Positions 24,813 to 31,299 of a stretch of 42,941 bases of DNA are shown here, piece by piece. A program made the position numbers and the translations under genes. The stretch is from Streptomyces sp. WAC06614. GTDB taxonomy: Bacteria; Actinomycetota; Actinomycetes; Streptomycetales; Streptomycetaceae. The stretch covers positions 1 to 42,941 of the forward strand of contig NZ_RPRY01000024.1 of assembly GCF_003949795.1 (NCBI RefSeq), written 5' to 3'. Under the pieces are notes generated by a model that searched no databases, was not told the DNA's origin, and was given only the letters and a program-made list of their open reading frames with translations. Position 1 is the stretch's first letter. Every line of letters begins with the position of its first letter.

Positions 24813-25322
24813 GTGCCCAAGCCCCTCAGCCTTCCCTTCGACCCCATCGCCCGCGCCGACGAACTCTGGCAGCAGCGCTGGGGGCCGGTGCCCTCGATGG
24901 CCGCGATCACCTCGATCATGCGCGCGCACCAGATCCTGCTCGGCGAGGTGGACGCGGTGGTCAAGCCGTACGGGCTGACCTTCGCCCGCTACGAGGCGCT
25001 GGTGCTGCTGACCTTCTCCAAGTCGGGCGAGCTGCCGATGTCGAAGATCGGCGAGCGGCTGATGGTGCACCCGACCTCGGTGACCAACACCGTGGACCGG
25101 CTGGTGCGGTCCGGCCTGGTGGCCAAGCGCCCCAACCCCAACGACGGCCGCGGCACCCTGGCCTCGATCACCGACAAGGGCCGCGAGGTGGTCGAGGCGG
25201 CCACCCGCGACCTGATGGCCATGGACTTCGGGCTGGGCGCGTACGACGCCGAGGAATGCGCCGAGATCTTCGCGATGCTGCGGCCCCTGCGGATCTCCTC
25301 CGGCGACTTCGAGGAGAAGTAG
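24813..25322 (+). CDS. MarR-family transcriptional regulator
   Basis: A 169-residue winged-helix regulator. After a polar N-terminus come HQILLGEVDAVVKPYGLTFARYEALVLLTFS, the recognition region IGERLMVHPTSVTNTVDRLVRSGLV, the basic wing KRPNPNDGRGTLASITDKG and C-terminal dimer helices ending SSGDFEEK. The GTG start at 24813 has no ribosome binding site but fits a leaderless message from the TAAGGT box just upstream. It is 21 bp after the MFS gene and about 40 bp before the second DUF3817 gene. Which neighbour it controls is not shown by the sequence; the palindrome before icmA is not an obvious match to the repeat before this gene. Confidence 0.92.
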   Translation: MPKPLSLPFDPIARADELWQQRWGPVPSMAAITSIMRAHQILLGEVDAVVKPYGLTFARYEALVLLTFSKSGELPMSKIGERLMVHPTSVTNTVDRLVRSGLVAKRPNPNDGRGTLASITDKGREVVEAATRDLMAMDFGLGAYDAEECAEIFAMLRPLRISSGDFEEK

Positions 25323-25327
25323 CCCCC

Positions 25328-25343
25328 GTCAAGATCGAGCAAA
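25328..25343. promoter_or_regulatory. 16-bp motif upstream of the second DUF3817 gene
   Basis: GTCAAGATCGAGCAAA is identical to 19464-19479. It is followed by a good -10 box TACGCT (25353-25358), placing the transcription start almost at ATG 25366. Confidence 0.6.
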
Positions 25344-25365
25344 ACGGACGGTTACGCTCGTGGGC

Positions 25366-25698
25366 ATGAAATCCAGCGTGCTGACCCGCTACCGCGTCAT
25401 GGCCTATGCGACCGCCGTCATGCTCCTCGTCCTGTGCGCGTGCATGGTGGCCAAGTACGGCTTCGACAAGGGCGCCGACCTGACCTTCGTGGTCTCGCAG
25501 ATCCACGGCGTGCTCTTCATGATCTACCTGGTCTTCGCCTTCGACCTGAGCTCGAAGGCCAAGTGGCCGTTCGGCCGGATGCTGTGGGTCATGCTGTCCG
25601 GGACCATCCCGCTGGCCGCCTTCTTCGTCGAGCGCCGGGTGCGCGCCGAGGTCGAGCCGCTGATCACCGAGCCGCGCCCGGCGCCCGCCCGGGCCTAG
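25366..25698 (+). CDS. DUF3817 integral membrane protein (second copy)
   Basis: A 110-residue membrane protein with about three hydrophobic segments (around residues 12-30, 42-62 and 72-90). The family motif is IHGVLFMIYLVFAFDLSSKAKW; the C-terminus is charged (VERRVRAEVEPLITEPRP). A GTG two codons upstream (25360) is an alternative start. The upstream 16-mer and TACGCT box make a short-leader transcript likely. Its paralogue is at 19530. A T-tailed CCCCGGGG hairpin follows, ending the transcript before icmA. Confidence 0.88.
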   Translation: MKSSVLTRYRVMAYATAVMLLVLCACMVAKYGFDKGADLTFVVSQIHGVLFMIYLVFAFDLSSKAKWPFGRMLWVMLSGTIPLAAFFVERRVRAEVEPLITEPRPAPARA

Positions 25699-25714
25699 GC
25701 GCGACGGCCGTACC

Positions 25715-25753
25715 GGTGGTACCACCAGCCCCGGGGGTGACTCCCCGGGGTTT
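25715..25753 (+). terminator. Hairpin terminator with T-run after DUF3817
   Basis: CCCCGGGG (25729-25736), GTGACT, CCCCGGGG (25743-25750), then TTT. A 12-bp palindrome GGTGGTACCACC lies just before it (25715-25726). It separates the DUF3817 gene from icmA. Confidence 0.75.
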
Positions 25754-25762
25754 GCCATCGAC

Positions 25763-25786
25763 ATTTACTAGGACGTCCTAGTAAAT
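25763..25786. promoter_or_regulatory. Perfect 24-bp palindrome immediately upstream of icmA
   Basis: Left arm ATTTACTAGGAC (25763-25774) is followed directly by its exact reverse complement (25775-25786), ending 8 bp before ATG 25795. The right arm contains TAGTAA, which can act as a -10 box, so a bound repressor would block icmA transcription. A perfect AT-bordered palindrome in this GC-rich setting is a strong operator candidate, probably for a TetR- or MarR-type acyl-CoA-responsive regulator. Confidence 0.85.
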
Positions 25787-25794
25787 TCGAAGGC

Positions 25795-27495
25795 ATGGAC
25801 GCTGACGCCATCGAGGAGGGCCGCCGCCGCTGGCAGGCCCGTTATGACAAGGCCCGCAAGCGCGACGCCGACTTCACCACGCTCTCCGGCGATGCCGTCG
25901 ACCCGGTCTACGGACCCCGGCCCGGCGACGTCTACGAGGGCTTCGAGCGGATCGGCTGGCCGGGCGAGTACCCCTACACCCGCGGTCTGCACCCCACCGG
26001 CTACCGCGGCCGGACCTGGACGATCCGGCAGTTCGCCGGCTTCGGCAACGCCGAGCAGACCAACGAGCGCTACAAGATGATCCTGGCCGCCGGCGGTGGT
26101 GGGCTCTCGGTCGCCTTCGACATGCCCACCCTGATGGGCCGCGACTCCGACGACCCGCGCTCCCTCGGCGAGGTCGGCCACTGCGGTGTCGCCATCGACT
26201 CCGCCGCCGACATGGAGATCCTCTTCAAGGACATCCCGCTGGGCGACGTCACCACGTCGATGACCATCTCCGGGCCGGCCGTGCCGGTCTTCTGCATGTA
26301 CCTGGTCGCCGCCGAGCGCCAGGGCGTCGACCCGGCCGTGCTCAACGGCACGCTCCAGACCGACATCTTCAAGGAGTACATCGCGCAGAAGGAGTGGATC
26401 TTCGATCCCGAGCCCCATCTGCGCCTCATCGGCGACCTGATGGAGTACTGCGCCCGCGGCATCCCCGCGTACAAGCCGCTGTCGGTCTCCGGCTACCACA
26501 TCCGCGAGGCGGGCGCGACGGCCGCGCAGGAGCTGGCGTACACCCTCGCCGACGGCTTCGGCTACGTGGAGCTGGGCCTGTCCCGCGGCCTGGACGTGGA
26601 CGTCTTCGCGCCCGGCCTGTCCTTCTTCTTCGACGCCCACGTCGACTTCTTCGAGGAGATCGCCAAGTTCCGCGCCGCCCGGCGGATCTGGGCGCGCTGG
26701 ATGAAGGAGGTCTACGGTGCGCAGACCGACAAGGCGCAGTGGCTGCGCTTCCACACCCAGACCGCCGGTGTCTCGCTGACCGCGCAGCAGCCGTACAACA
26801 ACGTCGTACGGACCGCCGTGGAAGCCCTGGCGGCGGTGCTCGGCGGCACCAACTCCCTGCACACCAACGCCCTCGACGAGACCCTCGCCCTGCCCAGCGA
26901 GCAGGCCGCCGAAATCGCGCTGCGCACCCAGCAGGTGCTGATGGAGGAGACCGGCGTCGCCAACGTCGCGGACCCGCTGGGCGGTTCCTGGTACGTGGAG
27001 CAGCTCACGGACCGGATCGAGGCCGACGCCGAGAAGATCTTCGACCAGATCAAGGAGCGCGGCCTGCGCGCCCACCCCGACGGCCGGCACCCGATCGGCC
27101 CGATCACCTCGGGCATCCTGCGCGGGATCGAGGACGGCTGGTTCACCGGTGAGATCGCCGAGTCGGCCTTCCAGTACCAGCGGTCGCTGGAGAAGGGCGA
27201 CAAGCGGGTCGTCGGCGTCAACGTCCACCACGGTTCGGTCACCGGCGACCTGGAGATCCTGCGGGTCAGCCACGAGGTGGAGTGGGAGCAGGTCCGGGTG
27301 CTCGGCGACCGCAAGGGCCGCCGGGACGACGCCAAGGTCCGGGCCGCCCTGGAGGCCATGCTCGCAGCGGCCCGGGACGGGTCGAACATGATCCCGGCCA
27401 TGCTGGACGCCGTACGCGCCGAGGCCACGCTGGGCGAGATCTGCAACACCCTGCGGGACGAGTGGGGCACGTACACGGAGCCCGCCGGGTTCTGA
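25795..27495 (+). CDS. icmA: Isobutyryl-CoA mutase large subunit
   Basis: IcmA with its small cobalamin-binding partner IcmB rearranges isobutyryl-CoA to n-butyryl-CoA, linking valine breakdown with fatty acid and polyketide precursors. The 566-residue length equals that I recall for S. cinnamonensis IcmA, and it lacks the C-terminal B12 domain of one-chain mutases. Specificity residues are visible: F80 (TIRQFAGFG) and Q198 (EYIAQKEW), which distinguish Icm from methylmalonyl-CoA mutase (Tyr and Arg at these sites). Other hallmarks are [16 protein letters not shown] and [21 protein letters not shown]. icmB is not in the window. MeaB at 15459 may serve as its chaperone. A 24-bp palindrome covers the promoter region. 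Confidence 0.96.
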   Translation: MDADAIEEGRRRWQARYDKARKRDADFTTLSGDAVDPVYGPRPGDVYEGFERIGWPGEYPYTRGLHPTGYRGRTWTIRQFAGFGNAEQTNERYKMILAAGGGGLSVAFDMPTLMGRDSDDPRSLGEVGHCGVAIDSAADMEILFKDIPLGDVTTSMTISGPAVPVFCMYLVAAERQGVDPAVLNGTLQTDIFKEYIAQKEWIFDPEPHLRLIGDLMEYCARGIPAYKPLSVSGYHIREAGATAAQELAYTLADGFGYVELGLSRGLDVDVFAPGLSFFFDAHVDFFEEIAKFRAARRIWARWMKEVYGAQTDKAQWLRFHTQTAGVSLTAQQPYNNVVRTAVEALAAVLGGTNSLHTNALDETLALPSEQAAEIALRTQQVLMEETGVANVADPLGGSWYVEQLTDRIEADAEKIFDQIKERGLRAHPDGRHPIGPITSGILRGIEDGWFTGEIAESAFQYQRSLEKGDKRVVGVNVHHGSVTGDLEILRVSHEVEWEQVRVLGDRKGRRDDAKVRAALEAMLAAARDGSNMIPAMLDAVRAEATLGEICNTLRDEWGTYTEPAGF

Positions 27496-27504
27496 CGGCC
27501 CGGA

Positions 27505-27571
27505 CGGGTCCGCACGGACCCGGGAGGTACGACGGCGGGGCCGGTCACCAGGTGGCCGGCCCCGCCGTCGT
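27505..27571. terminator. Tandem hairpins between icmA and the TetR gene
   Basis: First hairpin CGGGTCCG (27505-27512) / CGGACCCG (27515-27522). Second, a long perfect stem with 16-bp arms at 27529-27544 and 27556-27571 (start ACGACGGCGG, end CCGCCGTCGT). It ends 2 bp from the TetR stop, so it serves both convergent genes. Confidence 0.8.
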
Positions 27572-27573
27572 GT

Positions 27574-28212
27574 TCATGCCGCGGGGCCCTGGAGCCCGTG
27601 CATCAGCAGGGCGGTGAAGGTGGCCACCCACAGCTCGTCCACCGGCTCGGCGCTCACCAGGGCGCGGTGGACGACCGTGCCCGCAATGACGTCGAAGATC
27701 AGGTCGGTGGTGCGGCCCGCGAGGTCCCCGTCCGCGTCGTACGGCAGTTCGCCGCGGGCCTGGGCGCGTTCGCGGCCGAGTACGACGAGACGTTTCTGCC
27801 GGTCCACGATCGCCGACCGGATCCGGTCGCGCAGGGCCTCGTCCCGGGTGGACTCGGCCACCACCGCCATCAGCGCGGTCCGCGCCTCGGGGCGCCGCAG
27901 CAGTTCCGCGAACTGCAGGACCACGTACTCGACGTCGGCCTCCAGCGAACCCCGGTCGGGCAGCTCCAGGGTGTCGAACAGCTCGGCGACGGCGTCCACG
28001 ACCAGCTCGTTCTTGCCCGCCCATCGGCGGTAGAGGGTGGTCTTGGCGACCCCGGCCCGGGCCGAGACGTCGCCCATGGTCAGCTTGGACCAGCCCAGTT
28101 CGCACAGCGCGTCCCGGGTCGCGGCCAGGATCGCGGCGTCCGCCTCGGCGCTGCGCGGGCGGCCGGTGCGGCCGGAAGTGGAGCCCGCTGTTCCGGAACG
28201 TGCGTGTCGCAT
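27574..28212 (-). CDS. TetR-family transcriptional regulator
   Basis: A 212-residue regulator with an N-terminal helix-turn-helix after a basic lead (GRTGRPRSAEADAAILAATRDAL): LTMGDVSARAGVAKTTLYRRWAGKNELVVDAV is the classic TetR pattern. The C-terminal ligand and dimer domain is of the type with the DLIFDVIAGTVVHRALV segment. ATG 28212 is chosen because upstream in-frame residues are not family-like. It converges on icmA and is divergent from the thioredoxin-fold gene at 28463. A 23-bp palindrome lies upstream at 28299-28321, and icmA has its own; this protein could bind either, but the two palindromes differ in sequence. Confidence 0.9.
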   Translation of the reverse strand: MRHARSGTAGSTSGRTGRPRSAEADAAILAATRDALCELGWSKLTMGDVSARAGVAKTTLYRRWAGKNELVVDAVAELFDTLELPDRGSLEADVEYVVLQFAELLRRPEARTALMAVVAESTRDEALRDRIRSAIVDRQKRLVVLGRERAQARGELPYDADGDLAGRTTDLIFDVIAGTVVHRALVSAEPVDELWVATFTALLMHGLQGPAA

Positions 28213-28298
28213 TGGGCGACCATACCGGTCAGTAGCCTGCCGTCCCGTGACCCACGGCACTGTGGGCGAGATCACGGAGCGCCCGGGCGCCGGGAGAG

Positions 28299-28321
28299 TT
28301 ACGCTACGGCTCGTAGCGTAA
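28299..28321. promoter_or_regulatory. 23-bp palindromic operator candidate between TetR and CnoX-like genes
   Basis: TTACGCTACG (28299-28308), GCT, CGTAGCGTAA (28312-28321): perfect 10-bp arms with a 3-bp centre. It is typical in size for a TetR dimer pair. It lies 86 bp upstream of the TetR start and 141 bp upstream of the gene at 28463, so it could control either. The rest of 28213-28462 shows no further element I can name. Confidence 0.75.
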
Positions 28322-28462
28322 GAGCGACAACCACGCAGCAGCTACGGGCGTCAGGTGGGGACCCGACGCCGACAGCACACGACACCGGACCGGACCGGCC
28401 GGTGAACGAGCATTTCAGGCGATCTTTTTCGTCGGCGCGCGCAAACGGGGGAGGATGTACGC

Positions 28463-29434
28463 ATGCAGCCCAGAAACATGTCCATGAGCGGCGTCGTCGA
28501 CCTCGCCGCGGTGAAGGCGGCCGGCGAGGCCAAGGCCAAGGCCGAGCAGGCGCGCGCCGAGGCCGCCCGGCAGGGCGGCGGCGCCGCGGGCGCCGTGCCG
28601 CCCGGCGCGCTGGTCCTCACCCTCGACGAGGCGGGTTTCGAAGACGCGCTCCAGATGTCCGCCGAGGTTCCGGTGGTCATCCCCTTCTGGTCCGAGCGGT
28701 CCCCGGCGAGCGTGGAGCTCACCGGACTCCTGGAGCGGCTCGCCGTCGAGGCGGGCGGCCGGTACGTGGTGGCCAAGGTCGACGTGGACGCCAGCCCCCT
28801 GCTCGTCCAGCAGTTCGGCCTCCAGGCCGTCCCGGCGGTCTTCGCCGTGGTCGCCGGGCAGGCGCTCCCGCTGTTCCAGGGCGCCGCGCCCGAGGACCAG
28901 GTCCGTGACACCCTCGACCAGCTCGTGCAGATCGCCGAGCAGCGCTTCGGCATCACCGGTCTGGTCGTGGACACCGCCGCCGAGGCCGGGGCGCCGGCCG
29001 CCGCCGCACCCGCCGGGCCGTACGACGCCCTGCTGGAGGCGGCGATGAGCGCGCTGGACGCCGGCGACCTGGCCGGGGCCCTCCAGGCGTACAAGAACGT
29101 GCTGGCCGACGACCCCGGCCACGCCGAGGCCAAACTGGGCCTGGCGCAGGCCGAGTTGCTCGCGCGCGTGCAGGGCGTGGACCCGCAGGCCGTGCGGACC
29201 GCGGCCGCCGCCGACCCCAAGGACGTGCAGGCCCAGCTCGCGGCCGCGGACCTGGACCTGGTGGGCGGTCACGTCGAGGACGCCTTCGGGCGGCTGGTGG
29301 ACACCGTGCGCGTCACGTTCGGTGACGACCGGGACACCGTGCGGCTGCGCCTGCTGGAGCTGTTCGAGATCGTCGGCTCCGAGGACCCGCGGGTCGTCAA
29401 GGCGCGCACGGCCCTCGCGCGGGTGCTGTTCTAG
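28463..29434 (+). CDS. CnoX-like thioredoxin-fold/TPR protein without cysteines
   Basis: A 323-residue protein with a thioredoxin-fold domain (about residues 50-165: LVLTLDEAGFEDAL, VPVVIPFWSERSPAS, VAKVDVDASPLLVQQFGLQAVPAVFAVV) followed by helical TPR-like repeats (LLEAAMSALDAGDLAGALQAYKNVLADDPGHAEAKLGLAQAELL onward). This is the layout of E. coli CnoX (YbbN), a holdase that passes clients to GroEL. The redox site is gone: W-S-E-R-S replaces WCGPC and the protein has no Cys at all, so it cannot be a reductase. GGGGGAGGA precedes ATG 28463. Expected role: chaperone or adaptor; client unknown. Confidence 0.88.
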   Translation: MQPRNMSMSGVVDLAAVKAAGEAKAKAEQARAEAARQGGGAAGAVPPGALVLTLDEAGFEDALQMSAEVPVVIPFWSERSPASVELTGLLERLAVEAGGRYVVAKVDVDASPLLVQQFGLQAVPAVFAVVAGQALPLFQGAAPEDQVRDTLDQLVQIAEQRFGITGLVVDTAAEAGAPAAAAPAGPYDALLEAAMSALDAGDLAGALQAYKNVLADDPGHAEAKLGLAQAELLARVQGVDPQAVRTAAAADPKDVQAQLAAADLDLVGGHVEDAFGRLVDTVRVTFGDDRDTVRLRLLELFEIVGSEDPRVVKARTALARVLF

Positions 29435-29484
29435 GGCCCGCGGGAGCGTCGGCGGGCGACCGTCGATGTGTTGACACGGAGATA

Positions 29485-29530
29485 AACAGCGGCCGCCCTT
29501 TACCAAAACTTGGTAATCGCGGCCGCTGTT
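29485..29530. terminator. Nested cruciform-like inverted repeat
   Basis: Outer arms AACAGCGGCCGC (29485-29496) and GCGGCCGCTGTT (29519-29530) are perfect. Inside is a second perfect stem, TTACCAA (29500-29506) / TTGGTAA (29510-29516). It lies about 50 bp after the CnoX-like stop. It may be a terminator, but the inner palindrome also looks like a protein-binding site. Confidence 0.55.
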
Positions 29531-29541
29531 ACTCGCAGTAA
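29529..29541. promoter_or_regulatory. TTACT-CGC-AGTAA inverted repeat
   Basis: TTACT (29529-29533) and AGTAA (29537-29541) flank CGC, overlapping the end of the preceding stem. It resembles a second repeat at 29655-29672. Possible regulator site for the operon at 30014. Confidence 0.4.
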
Positions 29542-29654
29542 ATCGAACCCAAGGATCTGTCGGGTTCCTCCCTCATTCCCCCGATCTGTCGTGGCCCGGG
29601 GTGACACCCTCCGTGCCCGAGTCCGGGCGCTCGGTCGGGCTCTGGTTATCCAGC

Positions 29655-29672
29655 CGTTACCCGCCAGTAACG
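29655..29672. promoter_or_regulatory. CGTTAC-6 bp-GTAACG inverted repeat
   Basis: CGTTAC (29655-29660) and GTAACG (29667-29672) flank CCGCCA. It lies about 340 bp before the DUF6230 start and resembles the 29529 site except for spacer length. Likely operator of the DUF6230 operon. Confidence 0.45.
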
Positions 29673-30013
29673 AACCCCCTTGTGCCCCGGCCCCGAATGG
29701 ACCACGATCGGCCACGCTCGGTCCGTCCCGCAGAGCCGCTCACCCGGAGCCGCGGACGGGTCCCCACCGGGCCGGTCGGTGGCCATGGGCACCGGCCGTG
29801 GACAGGGGGGTCTCTGCCGCCACCGGCAGGGCCTGTCCTCCAGGTTGCGCGGACGCGTGGCCCAGTGGTTGTCGCTCGGGGGTGATCGCCGGTGTACCTG
29901 ACGCGGATCCGCGCCATGGCCGCCGACGCTCCTTCCCGAGGACGTAGCACTTCTCCCATCCCAGGACGGGCAGGGCCCGGACCGGAGATGTACGTCCGAG
30001 AAGGAGGAACAAC

Positions 30014-30655
30014 ATGAATTCCCAGGTTCGTGGCGGGACCAGATGGAAGCGCTTCGCGCTCGTCATGGTGCCGAGCATCGCGGCGACCGCCGCGGTCGGT
30101 GTGGGTCTGGCGCAGGGTGCCCTCGCGGCGTCCTTCAGCGTCTCCGGCCAGGACTTCAAGGTGCGCGCCGACGAGCTCGTCGGTCAGGACCTGATCCAGT
30201 ACGGCGGCATCGCCGAGGGACACAGCCTCAAGGGTGACCCGCAGCACCACCCGGTCACCATCTCCGGCTTCCGCGAGGCCAAGATCACCAACATGTGCCA
30301 GTCGCTGGTCACCCCGGTGCCCGGCCTCGGCAACATCACCCTGAAGCTGCAGACGGGCCACAAGGGCCGTCCGGCGGTCGCCCAGAACATCTACCTGGAC
30401 GTCGCCGAGCTCGACGCGGACGCCAAGTTCGAGCAGCTCGACATCGGTGTCGCGGTCGGCGACCAGAGCAACCCGACCAAGCCGCAGCCCGGCACGGTCG
30501 CGAGCCCGTTCGCCTTCTCGCAGCGCGCCAAGACGGCGACGCTGACGAACGTGCGCCAGAAGGCCTGGGCGACGACGGCGGGCACCTTCACCCTGCCCGA
30601 CCTCAAGCTGCGCCTGCTCAGCGGCGACCAGCCGTGCTACGAGGACGAGAAGTAG
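30014..30655 (+). CDS. DUF6230 family exported/membrane-anchored protein
   Basis: A 213-residue protein with a short basic N-terminus (MNSQVRGGTRWKRF), one hydrophobic segment (about residues 14-38) ending ALAA, and a beta-rich outer domain (SFSVSGQDFKVRADELVG onward). Two Cys (C95, C208) could form a disulfide outside the membrane. A strong ribosome binding site precedes the ATG. From memory, proteins of this family in Streptomyces have been loosely named cholesterol esterase; I see no lipase motif (no GxSxG), so that name is unsupported. It heads a three-gene operon with a DUF6114 membrane protein and a Pro/Ser/Thr-rich protein. A role in the cell envelope is likely. Confidence 0.88.
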   Translation: MNSQVRGGTRWKRFALVMVPSIAATAAVGVGLAQGALAASFSVSGQDFKVRADELVGQDLIQYGGIAEGHSLKGDPQHHPVTISGFREAKITNMCQSLVTPVPGLGNITLKLQTGHKGRPAVAQNIYLDVAELDADAKFEQLDIGVAVGDQSNPTKPQPGTVASPFAFSQRAKTATLTNVRQKAWATTAGTFTLPDLKLRLLSGDQPCYEDEK

Positions 30656-30678
30656 TCCGTCCCCGTGTTGCTCGACCG

Positions 30679-30718
30679 GCCGGGCGGGCGGCACTGTCGT
30701 CCGTCCGCCCGTCCGGGC
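30679..30718 (+). terminator. GC-rich hairpin inside the DUF6230-DUF6114 gap
   Basis: Around CGGGCGGGCGG (30684-30694) and a partly complementary CCGTCCGCCCGTCCG downstream, an imperfect hairpin can form in the 110-bp gap. It may reduce readthrough or stabilise the DUF6230 message, so the first gene would be made in excess of the next two. Confidence 0.4.
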
Positions 30719-30765
30719 GCGACACGAAGTTCTTTCGAACCACCGTTTCCAGGGAGCTGTTGTCC

Positions 30766-31299
30766 ATGAACCCCCAGGCCCCGGTTAACGCCGCTGACGA
30801 CCACTGGCTCACCGTGGCGTACTACGCCTTCCACTCCTGGTCGGGCAAGCGGCCGTTCTGGGCCGGGCTGTTCACCATGCTGGCCGGTGCGCCGATCATC
30901 TACTTCCCGTTCGGCGACACGCGCCTGGCCAACGTCTCGGTGACGCTGGCCACCACGACCGGATCCGGCTCGCTGATCATCGGGATCCTGCTGATCACCC
31001 TGGGTCTGACGCTCTGGTTCCAGCAGGGCGTACGGGTCTTCGCCGGCGTCGCCGCGATCCTGCTCGGGCTGGTCTCCCTGCCGTTGTCCAACCTCGGCGG
31101 CTGGTTCCTGGGACTGATCTGCGCACTGGTCGGCGGCAGCCTCGCCCTGGCCTGGGCACCGGGTGTGCCCGCGGCGCAGGAGTCCGACCCGCAGGCCCTG
31201 GCGGCCACCGCGGCGGTCCCCGCCCCGCGGGAGACGGAGACCGGCTACCCGACCGAGACGACTGCCCACGCCGACGGCGGGAGGAACAGTGCGGGGTGA
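30766..31299 (+). CDS. DUF6114 family membrane protein
   Basis: A 177-residue protein with four membrane segments (about residues 28-45, 55-77, 80-98 and 104-125), starting MNPQAPVNAADDHW and containing SWSGKRPFWAGLFTMLAGAPIIYFPFG. The C-terminal 45 residues are polar (QESDPQALAATAAV...GRNSAG). CAGGGAGC precedes ATG 30766. The stop overlaps the next gene's GTG by 11 bp, so the last two genes are coupled. DUF6114 and DUF6230 genes occur together in actinobacteria as I recall; function unproven. The layout suggests a small membrane platform for the exported partner proteins. Confidence 0.88.
   Translation: MNPQAPVNAADDHWLTVAYYAFHSWSGKRPFWAGLFTMLAGAPIIYFPFGDTRLANVSVTLATTTGSGSLIIGILLITLGLTLWFQQGVRVFAGVAAILLGLVSLPLSNLGGWFLGLICALVGGSLALAWAPGVPAAQESDPQALAATAAVPAPRETETGYPTETTAHADGGRNSAG

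Larger units (their letters stand above)
29435..30013. other. 579-bp non-coding region with several inverted repeats
   Basis: No convincing gene is seen on either strand. It contains a nested hairpin (29485-29530), TTAC/GTAA repeats at 29529-29541 and 29655-29672, and a direct repeat GATCTGTCG near 29554 and 29583. From 29680 to 30000 it is ordinary GC-rich DNA with short unconvincing frames. A strong ribosome binding site (GAAGGAGGAACAAC) precedes ATG 30014. A long leader or an undetected small RNA is possible. Confidence 0.6.

Noticed and set aside
29601..29947. Short open frames in the 29435-30013 region
   Set aside because: They lack ribosome binding sites, overlap each other in several frames and show no recognisable protein pattern.
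31163..31288. N-terminal extension of the third gene in the DUF6230 operon
   Set aside because: This part is the out-of-frame shadow of the DUF6114 gene; GTG 31289 has a good ribosome binding site.
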